Source of the DNA: Loktanella sp. D2R18 | Lineage (GTDB): Bacteria; Pseudomonadota; Alphaproteobacteria; Rhodobacterales; Rhodobacteraceae | Reading direction: 5' to 3' | Assembly (NCBI RefSeq): GCF_003318235.1 | Contig: NZ_QOCG01000011.1 | Span: forward strand, 1 to 64,000 | DNA length: 64,000 nt | Shown: piece after piece, positions 54,451 to 63,275 of the stretch | Numbering within the stretch: the first letter of the stretch is position 1 | Layout: each line of letters starts with the position of its first letter | Translations under genes and position numbers: made by a program | Notes under the pieces: model-generated | Told to the model about the DNA's origin: nothing | The model's database searches: none | The model's input: the letters and a program-made list of their open reading frames with translations, nothing else

Positions 54451-55033
54451 TGCGGCGCTGTCTCTGACGGTGTCCAAGTTAAACGGGCATCTTTCTGGCC
54501 GCTTTGGTGCGCCCGAAGATATCGCAGTGCTTGCGCCACTGACCGATCCTGATGGAAAAGTCTCTGAATTGACCCGCAATCGTCTTGCGCTTTTCATCAC
54601 CAATATCTCCGAAGACAGCGTGCCCCGCCGTGGTCAGGGTCGCGGCGCGCCGTTGGCCGGGTTCACCGCTGGCGAAGACCCTTTGCATCTGGACGTCTAC
54701 GCGATGCTCGCGGCCTCTTATGATGCAAATATCTACGGCGAAGGGCTCAAGATGCTTTCCGCCGCTTTGATGTATTTTCAAAGCTACCCGATGATGACCC
54801 CGCAAAATACGCCCAATATGCCCAAGGGCATGCAGCAGCTATCGTTTGAGATCAGCAATCTGCGCGTCGAAGAGATGGGACAGATGTGGGGCAATCTGGG
54901 CGGCCGTTACGTGCCTTCGGTCATGTTTAAAATCCGTACAGTCACATTGACCTCTGGCGCGATTACCTCGCTGAAACCGGCAATCCGCAAACCACGCCGC
55001 AGTCTGTTTCCGCTCAGGGAGGCCCAGTCATGA
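54434..55033 (+). CDS. eCIS tail terminator/cap protein, DUF4255 (Pvc16-like)
   Basis: The GTG at 54434 gives 199 residues and starts VNLVIDAALSLTVSKLNGHL, the standard DUF4255 N-terminus, followed by LALFITNISEDSVPRR and a DVYAMLAASYDANIYGEGLKML helix. In Afp/PVC particles this protein caps the end of the sheath-tube tail; in phages the equivalent would face the head. It heads the eCIS operon here, whereas in PVC it comes last. The stop overlaps the next start by 4 bp. Confidence 0.85.
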   Translation: MNLVIDAALSLTVSKLNGHLSGRFGAPEDIAVLAPLTDPDGKVSELTRNRLALFITNISEDSVPRRGQGRGAPLAGFTAGEDPLHLDVYAMLAASYDANIYGEGLKMLSAALMYFQSYPMMTPQNTPNMPKGMQQLSFEISNLRVEEMGQMWGNLGGRYVPSVMFKIRTVTLTSGAITSLKPAIRKPRRSLFPLREAQS

Positions 55034-55767
55034 GCTTCCATATCGCATTGTCATTGCGTTTGACCCACGAGTATTGGGGGGATGAAACCCCGCCGCTGCG
55101 TATCCTGCCAACCGACGTGCACCATTTTACAAGGGCCGGATTTTTGGCAAAGCCAGCCCCTGCCCGATTGGATGTCGTCGCTGAAACCGCACTGTTAACG
55201 ACGCCAACCCTGCTTGATTTTGATGTCTTCAGCACCAGCCCGGATACATATGTACTGACCAAGGGGCTGGCCGCCGAAAAAGTTCCGCTGTTTGATTTGG
55301 GCACCGAAGACGAATTGCAGCTTTCAGATGCGCATCCTGTCCAAGCCCCGGCACGGATGCCCGGTGACCCTTTGCTGCGGCTACGCGTATCGATTGATGT
55401 TTCTGGCACGTACGAAGTGACCTTGCATTTGCAAGCGGTAAGTGCCCTTTGGGCCTATTACTTTACCGGTGAAAATGCTGCCGAACGCCTGCAAATTTTG
55501 GATACTGCGGGCAGCACATCCTTCGAAGATCTTGGTCGCACCGCGATCACGGAGGGCCATTTCGCCCGCGTCCTACGCTCTGACACGCCCATAAAGATGT
55601 CTTACCGATCTGACGCGCGTTTTGCGCTAGAGGCGCGGCAAGACCCGCCCTTTGACCCTATTACCCTGATCCCGGTGCTTCCTGCGGCCGGTGTCAATCT
55701 GCGCCCTACAGATGACCCTGCGGCCGCAGCCCCACTTCAATCCGACATTTTCGTCAGCTTATGGTAA
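55030..55767 (+). CDS. Unknown eCIS-associated protein
   Basis: The 245-residue product begins SFHIALSLRLTHEYWGD, then PLRILPTDVHHFTRAGFLA, and is beta-rich throughout with a terminal DIFVSLW strand. No signal peptide, membrane span or catalytic motif is seen. It is fixed between the cap gene (4-bp overlap) and the sheath gene (13-bp gap), so it is part of the particle operon. A cap adaptor or baseplate accessory is possible, but no homology can be named. Confidence 0.65.
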   Translation: MSFHIALSLRLTHEYWGDETPPLRILPTDVHHFTRAGFLAKPAPARLDVVAETALLTTPTLLDFDVFSTSPDTYVLTKGLAAEKVPLFDLGTEDELQLSDAHPVQAPARMPGDPLLRLRVSIDVSGTYEVTLHLQAVSALWAYYFTGENAAERLQILDTAGSTSFEDLGRTAITEGHFARVLRSDTPIKMSYRSDARFALEARQDPPFDPITLIPVLPAAGVNLRPTDDPAAAAPLQSDIFVSLW

Positions 55768-55780
55768 AGGAGAATTTCCA

Positions 55781-57976
55781 ATGGTCATGAAGACCCCCGG
55801 CGTCTACATCGTCGAAAAAAGCGCCTTCCCGAACTCGGTCGTGCAAGTCGCCACGGCGGTGCCCGCCTTTATCGGCTATACAGAACGCGCCGCAAACGGG
55901 AATGTATCGCTGCTTGATACCCCGTTCCGGATCACGTCATTTTCTGAGTATATGAGCTATTTCGGTGGCCCACCAAAGCCACAATACGAATTGGTCCCTT
56001 ACAAACACTTTGACGGTACATCGCCGCTATCAGCGGATGGGGCCGCCAAGAAAGACGCCCTGCCCCGCGCGGTGTTTTCAGTTGGCGATGCCAAGTTTGA
56101 ATTTGTGCAAAATAACCCGGCCTTCGCCTTATTCGGTGCGATGCGCCTGTTTTTCCAAAACGGCGGCGGCGCTTGCTATGTCACCTCTATCGGTGGCTAT
56201 GAGGTCAAAAACGAAGCTGGAGAAATCGAAGACAATGTTATCGACGCTGATCTGATGCTGGTTGCGATCAACGGGTTGAAAAAAGAACCTGAGCCCACAA
56301 TGCTCGTGATCCCAGAGGCAACCCGCCTTGCCCGTCAAAACGCCGTCAAAGTACAGCAAGCCATGCTGAAACACTGCGGCAACGACATGAAAAACCGTTT
56401 CGCGATTTTGGATATCTTTGCCGGTCACCTTGACCAAAAAGACCCGCTGGGCAACCCGGTTGCGACATTCCGCAATGACGTTGGGATCAACAATCTCGAC
56501 TTTGGCGCGGCCTACTACCCGTGGCTGGATACGTCGATTTTCCAATCGCGTGACTTTAGCTACGAAAACATCGTCGGGGCCAGCCACCCGAAAATGATGT
56601 CGCTCATGCGTCAGGCAATGAAAGCTGGCAAAGAGCTCGCAACAGAGATCAATCGCATCTCGGCCCCAACGGTTTCTGGCGATTTCACAATCTCTGTGCC
56701 TAAAAGCGGCACAGTGAAGGTCACGCCGCATGATCTCACGGCCGAAGACGATGAAAGCGACAAAACCGGTTTGAACTATAAGATCGCCAAGACCGATCTC
56801 ATGGGCGGCACATTTGTGAATGCTGACGGCGCCGAAGTTTGGGAATTCACCCAAGATATGTTGGGCGATGAAGAAACCGCAAGTTCGATTAGCTTTCAGC
56901 ATGATGGTGCCTCTGCCAAGGGTAAGATCGAATTGGTTGTCAGCGACGAGGCCGAAATGGCCACCGATACATTGACCATGAATATGGAAATGATCGGTGC
57001 GATCCTACTGCCTGCCGCGATCAAGGAACAAACGGCAACCGCCGAAATTGACGTCGCCTCTGATCACCCTGACGCGGACGCTGGATCGATTGTCCTGTCC
57101 GATGCCACGTCATCAGATGGCAAGGTTAAGGCTGTCGAAGGTGTTGGGACATGGACGGTCGCGGATGCGGGCAGTGTCAGCTTTGCGCCAGACCCCGCCT
57201 TTGCAGGCCCTGAAGCCAAAGCGACATATACGATCTTTAAAGAGGACGAACTTATCGCAAAACAAGAGCTTCGGGTCTTGGTCGATGGCACCAGCCCTGT
57301 TGTTGCCCAAGGCCCCTCGCCCGCGATGATCGACAAAACATTGCGATCTTTGGTGCCGCTTTACGGCACGATGATGGACACAATTGCTAAGCGTGAAAAT
57401 AGCATGGCACCGGGTGCAGGCATGGCTGGACTTTATACAATGGTCGACAATAGCCGTGGTGTTTGGAAAGCGCCTGCAAACATCTCGATGAACTCTGTGG
57501 TTGGGCCGAAGGTCAATATTAACCACGAAGAACAAGAGAACCTGAACGTCTCAACAACGGGTAAATCGATTAACGCGATCAGACCGTTTGTAGGTGAAGG
57601 TACGCTTGTTTGGGGCGCGCGGACGTTGGACGGCAACAGCCTTGACTGGCGCTACATCAACGTGCGCCGCACGATGATCATGATCGAGGAATCGCTGCGT
57701 TTGGCATCAAAGGCTTATGTCTTTGAACCCAATACCGCCAACACATGGATCACGATGAAATCAATGACCGAAAATTTCCTGACATCTGTCTGGAAACAAG
57801 GCGGTCTTGCAGGCGCTGTGCCGTCAGACGCGTTCAGCGTGCATGTGGGCTTGGGCGATACGATGACACCTGTTGATGTTCTCGAAGGGATTCTTCGGAT
57901 CACGGTTCTGGTCGCTGTCGTGCGTCCGGCAGAATTCATCGAAATCACCTTCCAGCAGCAAATGCAGAAATCTTAA
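55781..57976 (+). CDS. eCIS contractile sheath protein with inserted adhesin-like domains
   Basis: The ATG at 55781 follows AAAGGAGA. The 731 residues show the phage/eCIS sheath plan: KTPGVYIVEKSAFPNSVVQV at the N-terminus, TAVPAFIGYTE, an RLFFQNGGGACYV strand, then a C-terminal core starting near 515 and ending VVAVVRPAEFIEITFQQ. Between about 299 and 502 an extra beta-rich region resembles a CSPG/cadherin-like domain (299-390) and a CshA-type repeat (432-502). Only one sheath gene is seen, against three in PVC. The sheath contracts to drive the tube into the target. Confidence 0.9.
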   Translation: MVMKTPGVYIVEKSAFPNSVVQVATAVPAFIGYTERAANGNVSLLDTPFRITSFSEYMSYFGGPPKPQYELVPYKHFDGTSPLSADGAAKKDALPRAVFSVGDAKFEFVQNNPAFALFGAMRLFFQNGGGACYVTSIGGYEVKNEAGEIEDNVIDADLMLVAINGLKKEPEPTMLVIPEATRLARQNAVKVQQAMLKHCGNDMKNRFAILDIFAGHLDQKDPLGNPVATFRNDVGINNLDFGAAYYPWLDTSIFQSRDFSYENIVGASHPKMMSLMRQAMKAGKELATEINRISAPTVSGDFTISVPKSGTVKVTPHDLTAEDDESDKTGLNYKIAKTDLMGGTFVNADGAEVWEFTQDMLGDEETASSISFQHDGASAKGKIELVVSDEAEMATDTLTMNMEMIGAILLPAAIKEQTATAEIDVASDHPDADAGSIVLSDATSSDGKVKAVEGVGTWTVADAGSVSFAPDPAFAGPEAKATYTIFKEDELIAKQELRVLVDGTSPVVAQGPSPAMIDKTLRSLVPLYGTMMDTIAKRENSMAPGAGMAGLYTMVDNSRGVWKAPANISMNSVVGPKVNINHEEQENLNVSTTGKSINAIRPFVGEGTLVWGARTLDGNSLDWRYINVRRTMIMIEESLRLASKAYVFEPNTANTWITMKSMTENFLTSVWKQGGLAGAVPSDAFSVHVGLGDTMTPVDVLEGILRITVLVAVVRPAEFIEITFQQQMQKS
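56675..57286 (+). other. Adhesin-like insertion in the sheath (domain region)
   Basis: Codons 299-502 of the sheath gene. The first part has the pattern VTPHDLTAEDDESD...FTQDML...ISFQHDG...LVVSD, as in cadherin_3/CSPG repeats of large bacterial adhesins. The second has VEGVGTWTVADAGSVSFAPD...FAG, as in CshA-type fibrillar repeats. The insertion should face outwards from the sheath cylinder. Confidence 0.65.
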
Positions 57977-57999
57977 GAGTTTCAGAAAGGATATAACAC

Positions 58000-58458
58000 A
58001 TGGCAGATGATGGCTCCGCCCAAACGCAGGCGATTTGGCCGCTTCCAAAGTTCCACTTTCAAGTAAAGTGGGACGATACGGAATTGGCATTTCAAGAGGT
58101 CTCAGGCCTCGATATCGAAACCCAGCCGCTTGAATATCGCGCCGGCAATAACCCGGTATTTTCCACGATCAAAATGCCCGGCATGCTGAAGACCGGCAAT
58201 ATCACCATGAAAAAAGGCGTCTTTGTCAAAGACAATGCCATTTGGGATTGGTTTGCTGAAATCAAGATGAACACGATCACCCGTAAGGCGCTGACGATTT
58301 CATTGCTGGACGAAGCAGGTGCCCCGACGATGGTCTGGAAAGTGCAAAACGCCTTCCCGGTCAAAGTCAGCGGCACCGATCTAAAGGCCGAAGGCAATGA
58401 AGTCGCCGTTGAAAGCATCGAAATCGCCCATGAAGGGTTCGTGATCGAGAACGCCTAA
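58000..58458 (+). CDS. eCIS inner tube protein 1 (Pvc1-like, gp19 family)
   Basis: The 152-residue protein has the T4 gp19/Hcp-like tube fold: FHFQVKWDDTELAFQEVSGLDIE at the N-terminus, EYRAGNNPVFS, MPGMLKTGNITMKKGVF and a C-terminal AVESIEIAHEGFVIE strand. Hexameric rings stack into the tube that carries cargo. It is followed after one base by a second, shorter-diverged tube paralogue. Confidence 0.9.
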   Translation: MADDGSAQTQAIWPLPKFHFQVKWDDTELAFQEVSGLDIETQPLEYRAGNNPVFSTIKMPGMLKTGNITMKKGVFVKDNAIWDWFAEIKMNTITRKALTISLLDEAGAPTMVWKVQNAFPVKVSGTDLKAEGNEVAVESIEIAHEGFVIENA

Positions 58459-58459
58459 G

Positions 58460-58915
58460 ATGGACGATTTCAGCGCACCAACAGCGTTTCACTTTGACGT
58501 GGCTTTTCAAGGCAGTGATCCGGATATTTCGGACACTGCCTTCCAAGAGGTCACGGGGTTAGAGGTCGAAATGACGACCGAACCTTTGCAAGAAGGCGGT
58601 GAAAACAGGTTTGTGCATAATCTTCCAAAACAGGTCAAGCACAAGAACCTGTCGCTCAAACGCGCTCTGACGGGGGACGATAGCGGCCTTGTGACATGGT
58701 GCCAAAACACGCTTGAGCAGGGGTTCGGGACGCCAATCAAACCGCAAGATTTGTTGATTTCCCTACTCAACGAAGAGGCCGAACCAGTTGCAAGCTGGTC
58801 AGTGACAAATGCGTTTCCGGTTAAGTGGACGACAGGAAATTTCGACGCGATGAAGAATGAACTGGCAATTGAAACCGTTGAGCTAAGCTACCTGACGCTC
58901 GAGAGGAAAAGCTAA
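58460..58915 (+). CDS. eCIS inner tube protein 2 / baseplate tube initiator (Pvc5-like)
   Basis: The 151-residue paralogue of the main tube keeps the fold (FHFDVAFQG, FQEVTGLEVEM, the HKNLSLKRAL strand, ETVELSYLTLERK) but differs clearly in sequence. In Afp/PVC systems the second tube protein forms the adaptor ring between the tube and the spike-baseplate. Its stop overlaps the DUF5908 start by one base. Confidence 0.88.
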   Translation: MDDFSAPTAFHFDVAFQGSDPDISDTAFQEVTGLEVEMTTEPLQEGGENRFVHNLPKQVKHKNLSLKRALTGDDSGLVTWCQNTLEQGFGTPIKPQDLLISLLNEEAEPVASWSVTNAFPVKWTTGNFDAMKNELAIETVELSYLTLERKS

Positions 58916-59100
58916 TGGCGATCGAAATCGGCAATCTTACTGTACGCGGCACATTTGGCGACAGCCGGACCCCGGAAGGCGGTATATCAGAGGATAAAGT
59001 GCGTGATATAACAGTCGGTATTCGCAAAGAAATGCGTGAACTCATCAAGAAAGAGATCGCCGCCAGTGAACAGCGCATCAAAGAGGGTCTGCTGTCATGA
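58915..59100 (+). CDS. DUF5908 small eCIS protein (Pvc6-like)
   Basis: The 61-residue product starts AIEIGNLTVRGTF and ends in an amphipathic helix (KEMRELIKKEIAASEQRIKE). This short DUF5908 pattern is found at the same position, after the second tube gene, in Afp/PVC operons (Pvc6). Its structural role is unclear. It overlaps the LysM-protein start by 4 bp. Confidence 0.82.
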   Translation: MAIEIGNLTVRGTFGDSRTPEGGISEDKVRDITVGIRKEMRELIKKEIAASEQRIKEGLLS

Positions 59101-59783
59101 CCAAACTCACGATTACGCGCTGCGACACATCTGTTTCGCAAATCACCGCCAAATCGGGCGCAGCGAATGTCTTTACGACCACGATCAACCCATCCGCGTT
59201 TAACCGCAAGTATGCCACGAAGTTTTCGGGTACGGGCGGCGGGTCCGATGACGCCATCGGCAAGGCGGCACCCGTTCCCAAGTTTTCAGCGTCTGAACCC
59301 GAAGAAGTGTCATTCACGCTGACGCTAGATGGCACCGGCGTTGTACCCGATGCGGCAGGTACCACCGTGGCGGCGCAAATCGATAAATTACGCAGTATCG
59401 CCTATGATTATTCTGGCGATGACCATGAACCTGATGCGGTGCAGATCGACTGGGGGACGGAACTAAAAGGGTTTCAAGGGCGTCTGACCAGCCTTGATAT
59501 CGACTACACATTGTTTGACCCAGACGGCGCACCATTACGCGCGACGATGAAGCTCAAGTTCATCGAGGCTTTGACCGATGCCCAAGTTGCGCTGGAAGCC
59601 AACAATCAATCCCCCGACCTGACCCACCTTGTCCGCGTGGTTGAGGGTGACACCCTGCCCCTTTTATGTGAACGCATCTATAAGGACGTCACTAAATACC
59701 TTGAAATCGCACGGTTTAATGATCTCGACGGTTTCGCAAGACTAGAGCCGGATACGCTGCTGCGTTTCCCGCCAATGAGGTAA
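59097..59783 (+). CDS. eCIS baseplate hub protein with LysM domain (Pvc7-like)
   Basis: The 228-residue protein has an N-terminal CIS tube-like domain (ITAKSGAANVFTTTINPSAF, EPEEVSFTLTLDGTGVVP) and a C-terminal LysM-like segment (THLVRVVEGDTLPLLCERIYKD). This matches Pvc7/Afp7, part of the hub joining tube and spike; the LysM part clamps neighbouring subunits, as with T4 gp53. The gene lies in the expected place between DUF5908 and spike. Confidence 0.85.
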   Translation: MTKLTITRCDTSVSQITAKSGAANVFTTTINPSAFNRKYATKFSGTGGGSDDAIGKAAPVPKFSASEPEEVSFTLTLDGTGVVPDAAGTTVAAQIDKLRSIAYDYSGDDHEPDAVQIDWGTELKGFQGRLTSLDIDYTLFDPDGAPLRATMKLKFIEALTDAQVALEANNQSPDLTHLVRVVEGDTLPLLCERIYKDVTKYLEIARFNDLDGFARLEPDTLLRFPPMR

Positions 59784-59786
59784 CCC

Positions 59787-61568
59787 ATGGCCACCTCACC
59801 CGTCGCGAATGTCAGCGGTCCGCTTGGGATCAGTGTAAAAATCAACGGCAGTGCAATTGCGGAAGATATCGCTGTGAACGGGATCACTGTCACACTCGAT
59901 ATCAACCGGGTGCCGCAGGCAACTGTCCGATTGGCGGATGGATCGGTCGCGACCAATGAATTTCCGTTGATTGACGGCACTGATTTTGAGGTCAGCACCC
60001 CGATAGAGATCGCAGCATTCTTCGGCGCTGGCGCCGCGCAAACCCTGTTTAAGGGCATTATCACCGCGACCCGGTTGCGCATTAGCGGTGGTGGCGCGGG
60101 TGAGTTGGAACTTACCTGCCGGGACAAGGCCATTGCCTTAATGGACATTCGCAAAACCACCAGCTTTGCCCAGATGAAAGACAGCGATGCGATGGCAGCC
60201 ATCATTGGTGATGCAGGGCTTTCGGCCGCTGTTAAAGCCACCACTGCCGACCCCAGCGATCTGGTCCAATATGATTGCAGCGATTGGGACTTCCTGCGCC
60301 AGCTAGCCGACCGGAACGGTCAGATTATCATTGTCGACGATGGCAAAGTGACCACGGACGCCCCCGACCCTGCTGTGGCCGCGACGATGGGGCTGACGCT
60401 TGGCATTGATATTTTGGATTTTGACTGCAAGATCGACACGGCCTCATTGATCAAAGATAGTGCCGTAAGCGGCTGGGATCCTGCGTCACAAGCAGTCACG
60501 ACCGAAACCAGCGACAGCGCTGACACGGGGTCATGGGGCAATGCAACCTATGCCGATCTAAGCAAAGTCACAGGCGACCGTAGCCATACAGCCACGACCC
60601 CCTATGCCATTGGTCAGGTCGCGCTCGCGGATGTGGCTAAGGCGCGTGCGATGCGCGCACCGATGAGCGCGATTTCAGGGCGCTGCAAATATCCGGGATC
60701 TGCCTTGGCTGAGATTGGTAAAACCATTGAAATTACGGGCGTTGGCGACCGTTTAGGCGGGACCGCCTATGTTTGCGGCATCACCCATGAAATTTCTGCG
60801 GGCACCTGGGAAACCACTTCGCGGCTTGGCCTGCCAGCCGGCTGGCGATCCGATAGCTTTGGCCTGTCTACGCCCGGCGCTGGCGGGCTGAGCGCGCCGG
60901 TGCAAGGGCTGCATGTGGGCACCGTGCTTGCGATTGTGGACAGCGGCGGTACCAACCCAATGGGCGACGATACGATGATCCAAGTCAGCGTCCCATTGAT
61001 GGGGGAAACCCCTGCTGAACTTTGGGCCCGCTATGCACAGCCCTATGCGACAGGCGGCGCAGGTATTCAGTTTTTACCCGAAACCGGGGATGAAGTCATT
61101 TTGGGCTTTTTATCCGCTGATCCCGGCGCACCTGTCATCTTGGGGTCGATGCATAGCGGCAGCCTTGCCCGCACAAACGAGGCCACCGAAGAAAACGAGC
61201 TTAAGACCATCACAAGCAAGTCAGGTATTCACATCACCTTTGATGACGACAAAGAAATCCTGACCGCCGAGACCCCGGCGGGCCAATCCATCGTGATTGA
61301 CGATGACGCCAGCACAATCACCCTGACCGATGTCACCGGCAACACAATTACGATGTCTGACAGCGGCATGGAAATGGCGGCCCAAGGCACGTTTGACCTG
61401 ACGGCCACAGACACAATCACCATCGCCAGCGATATGGATGTCGAAATCACCGGCATGAATATCAGTGCGACCGCCGATGCGGAAATGACCGCCGAAGGCT
61501 CTGCGAGCGCAAGCTTTAGCTCCTCAGGCCAATGTACGATCGAAGGCTCGATCGTCATGATTAATTAA
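59787..61568 (+). CDS. eCIS spike protein, VgrG/gp27-gp5-like (Pvc8-like)
   Basis: The 593 residues combine a gp27-like barrel region (about 1-330, with a GELELTCRDKAIALMD strand and a DLVQYDCSDWDFLRQLADRNG motif), an OB-fold gp5-like domain (about 375-460: LHVGTVLAIVDSGG...IQFLPETGDEVILGFL, VILGSMHSG) and a repetitive beta-helix (about 480-593). This forms the trimeric needle at the tip. No fused effector domain is visible at the C-terminus. GAGG lies six bases before the ATG. Confidence 0.9.
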   Translation: MATSPVANVSGPLGISVKINGSAIAEDIAVNGITVTLDINRVPQATVRLADGSVATNEFPLIDGTDFEVSTPIEIAAFFGAGAAQTLFKGIITATRLRISGGGAGELELTCRDKAIALMDIRKTTSFAQMKDSDAMAAIIGDAGLSAAVKATTADPSDLVQYDCSDWDFLRQLADRNGQIIIVDDGKVTTDAPDPAVAATMGLTLGIDILDFDCKIDTASLIKDSAVSGWDPASQAVTTETSDSADTGSWGNATYADLSKVTGDRSHTATTPYAIGQVALADVAKARAMRAPMSAISGRCKYPGSALAEIGKTIEITGVGDRLGGTAYVCGITHEISAGTWETTSRLGLPAGWRSDSFGLSTPGAGGLSAPVQGLHVGTVLAIVDSGGTNPMGDDTMIQVSVPLMGETPAELWARYAQPYATGGAGIQFLPETGDEVILGFLSADPGAPVILGSMHSGSLARTNEATEENELKTITSKSGIHITFDDDKEILTAETPAGQSIVIDDDASTITLTDVTGNTITMSDSGMEMAAQGTFDLTATDTITIASDMDVEITGMNISATADAEMTAEGSASASFSSSGQCTIEGSIVMIN

Positions 61569-61582
61569 GAAGGACCATGCTT

Positions 61583-61873
61583 ATGCCACCTGCCGCCCGC
61601 CTGACAGATATGCATGTATGCCCTGCCGCAACCGGCCCTGTGCCTCATGTCGGTGGCCCTATTGTTGGGCCGGGTGAAGCAACGGTTCTGATTGGCAAAC
61701 TTCCCGCGGCGGTCCAAGGCGACAATTGTGTGTGCGTCGGCCCACCAGCGACAATCACAAAAGGCTCTGCCACGGTAATGATCGGCGGCTCACCAGCGGC
61801 ACGCATGGGCGACACAACAGCTCATGGTGGATCGATCGTTGCGGGCTACCCAACCGTGATTATCGGAGGTTAG
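61583..61873 (+). CDS. PAAR-domain tip protein (Pvc10-like)
   Basis: AAGGA precedes the ATG at 61583, which gives 96 residues; an ATG at 61577 is also in frame. The protein is a single PAAR domain: MHVCPAATGPVPHVGGPI, GDNCVCVGPPATITKGS, GGSPAARMGDTTAHGG. It caps and sharpens the spike and usually holds a metal through His/Cys, seen here. In PVC the gp25 gene comes before the PAAR gene; here the order is reversed. Confidence 0.92.
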   Translation: MPPAARLTDMHVCPAATGPVPHVGGPIVGPGEATVLIGKLPAAVQGDNCVCVGPPATITKGSATVMIGGSPAARMGDTTAHGGSIVAGYPTVIIGG

Positions 61874-61875
61874 CC

Positions 61876-62313
61876 ATGGCAAGCGATGATCCGGGTTTTT
61901 TGGGACGTGGCTGGGCGTTTCCGCCACAATTTGATCCGTTTTCCGGCGAGGCAAAATTGGTCACCGCCGATGAAGATATATACCAAAGCCTGCGCATTCT
62001 TTTTGAAACCCGCCCCGGCGAACGCGTCATGCATCCAACGTATGGGTGTCGGATCTATGACTATATTTTCGACCCGCTCAACGCCGCAACCCTGCGCAAA
62101 ATGGAGGCCGCAATCGCGCGCGCAATCTTGTTTTTTGAACCACGCATTGATGTTGATCAGACCAAAGTATCCGTGGCGGACGCGGCCGAAGGAAAGCTGC
62201 TGATCGATCTATACTATCGTGTTCGGCAAACCAATTCGCGCGCCAATGTGGTCTTTCCCTTCTATATTCGCGAAGGCACCTTGGTCACTGACACGCCCGT
62301 GGTCGAAGGGTAG
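61876..62313 (+). CDS. gp25-like baseplate wedge protein (Pvc9-like)
   Basis: GGAGG lies six bases before the ATG at 61876. The 145-residue protein has the gp25/TssE core: LVTADEDIYQSLRILFETRPGE, the invariant EPR-type motif (here FFEPRID) and a beta strand with KLLIDLYYRVRQ. It forms the baseplate wedge that initiates sheath assembly by sharing strands with the first sheath ring. The stop codon is followed after three bases by the lipoprotein gene. Confidence 0.9.
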   Translation: MASDDPGFLGRGWAFPPQFDPFSGEAKLVTADEDIYQSLRILFETRPGERVMHPTYGCRIYDYIFDPLNAATLRKMEAAIARAILFFEPRIDVDQTKVSVADAAEGKLLIDLYYRVRQTNSRANVVFPFYIREGTLVTDTPVVEG

Positions 62314-62316
62314 CTG

Positions 62317-63261
62317 ATGCACGCAAGGCGCCTCATATCACTTGTCACCTGTGCGGGTCTGTTGGGCGGTTGCGATGCTGTCCAAGGGGCCGTCAATGCC
62401 GTCCGCGATACAACCGCCGCCGAAGTCATTGGGCTCGGCCCCGATTTGCCCTGCGACGTGGACCGGTTCGAAGCCAAGCGTATGGCGGGTACTTATTTGC
62501 GCACAGCAAATGGTACGCCGGGCGGCACAATCATCGCGGTGTCAGGCCGCACACACGGTGGAAGCGCACCGCTCCCGCGCAATTTAGCTGTGGATGATCG
62601 CAAAATTCGCGGGCTTGATGCGTCAGCGTTGGGAGATCTGAGCGGACGCAAACATTCCACCGCAGTCCCCATCGCCGCGCTCAACACACGCGCAACACTG
62701 CCACTGGCCTATCAGCTTCGCTATCAGGCCGATGGCGTTGACTACAGCGGCCCTTTGGTCGTCGGTATCCCGCCGTTGCAAGACGACATACCACTTTTGG
62801 GGCAATCATTGCGCATGGGGGCCGTGGCCATCACCTACACAGCCGTCTCAAACGACGGCGCGGTCGAAACCACACAAGCCACCGGCGATTTTGCGATACG
62901 TCTTGGGTTTGGATCGCAGCGCGCCACGTTTTCGATCAGCAATCTTAGGATTGAAAGCGGCCCAGCATTGCCCTTTGCCCGGCTGCGCTGGACCCGACTG
63001 GGGCTTTGCGGTGCGCGGGTTGTCAGTTCTGGGCAGGGGGTGGTCAGCATGTATGACCATGACGACGGGCGCATCCCGACCTTTGGCCCAGACGCCGACC
63101 CAAGCGAAGGTGTGCTGGTATTTCAAGCCACCCAATTTGCAGCCGATCCTACCACTCCGGGCCCAAGTGACCTTGGCGGGGTCTTTGCCATTCAAGGTGA
63201 TGCATCCAGCCTAACGGCAGTCTTTCTTTCGCGTGGCGGCTCAGCCGCAGCAATCCCCTAA
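62317..63261 (+). CDS. Lipoprotein inside eCIS operon, transferrin-binding-like barrel
   Basis: The 314 residues have a type II signal with lipobox LGGC (Cys19). The body is beta-rich; the C-terminal third (IRLGFGSQRATFSISNL..., then GVFAIQGDASSLTAVFLSRG) resembles the 8-strand barrel of surface lipoproteins of the TbpB/Slam-substrate kind. It sits between the gp25 gene and the next baseplate gene with gaps of 3 and 14 bp. A lipoprotein here is not part of the Afp/PVC set. Anchoring of the particle or cell-surface recognition is inference. Confidence 0.65.
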   Translation: MHARRLISLVTCAGLLGGCDAVQGAVNAVRDTTAAEVIGLGPDLPCDVDRFEAKRMAGTYLRTANGTPGGTIIAVSGRTHGGSAPLPRNLAVDDRKIRGLDASALGDLSGRKHSTAVPIAALNTRATLPLAYQLRYQADGVDYSGPLVVGIPPLQDDIPLLGQSLRMGAVAITYTAVSNDGAVETTQATGDFAIRLGFGSQRATFSISNLRIESGPALPFARLRWTRLGLCGARVVSSGQGVVSMYDHDDGRIPTFGPDADPSEGVLVFQATQFAADPTTPGPSDLGGVFAIQGDASSLTAVFLSRGGSAAAIP

Positions 63262-63275
63262 CCCCTTCTCAAACG

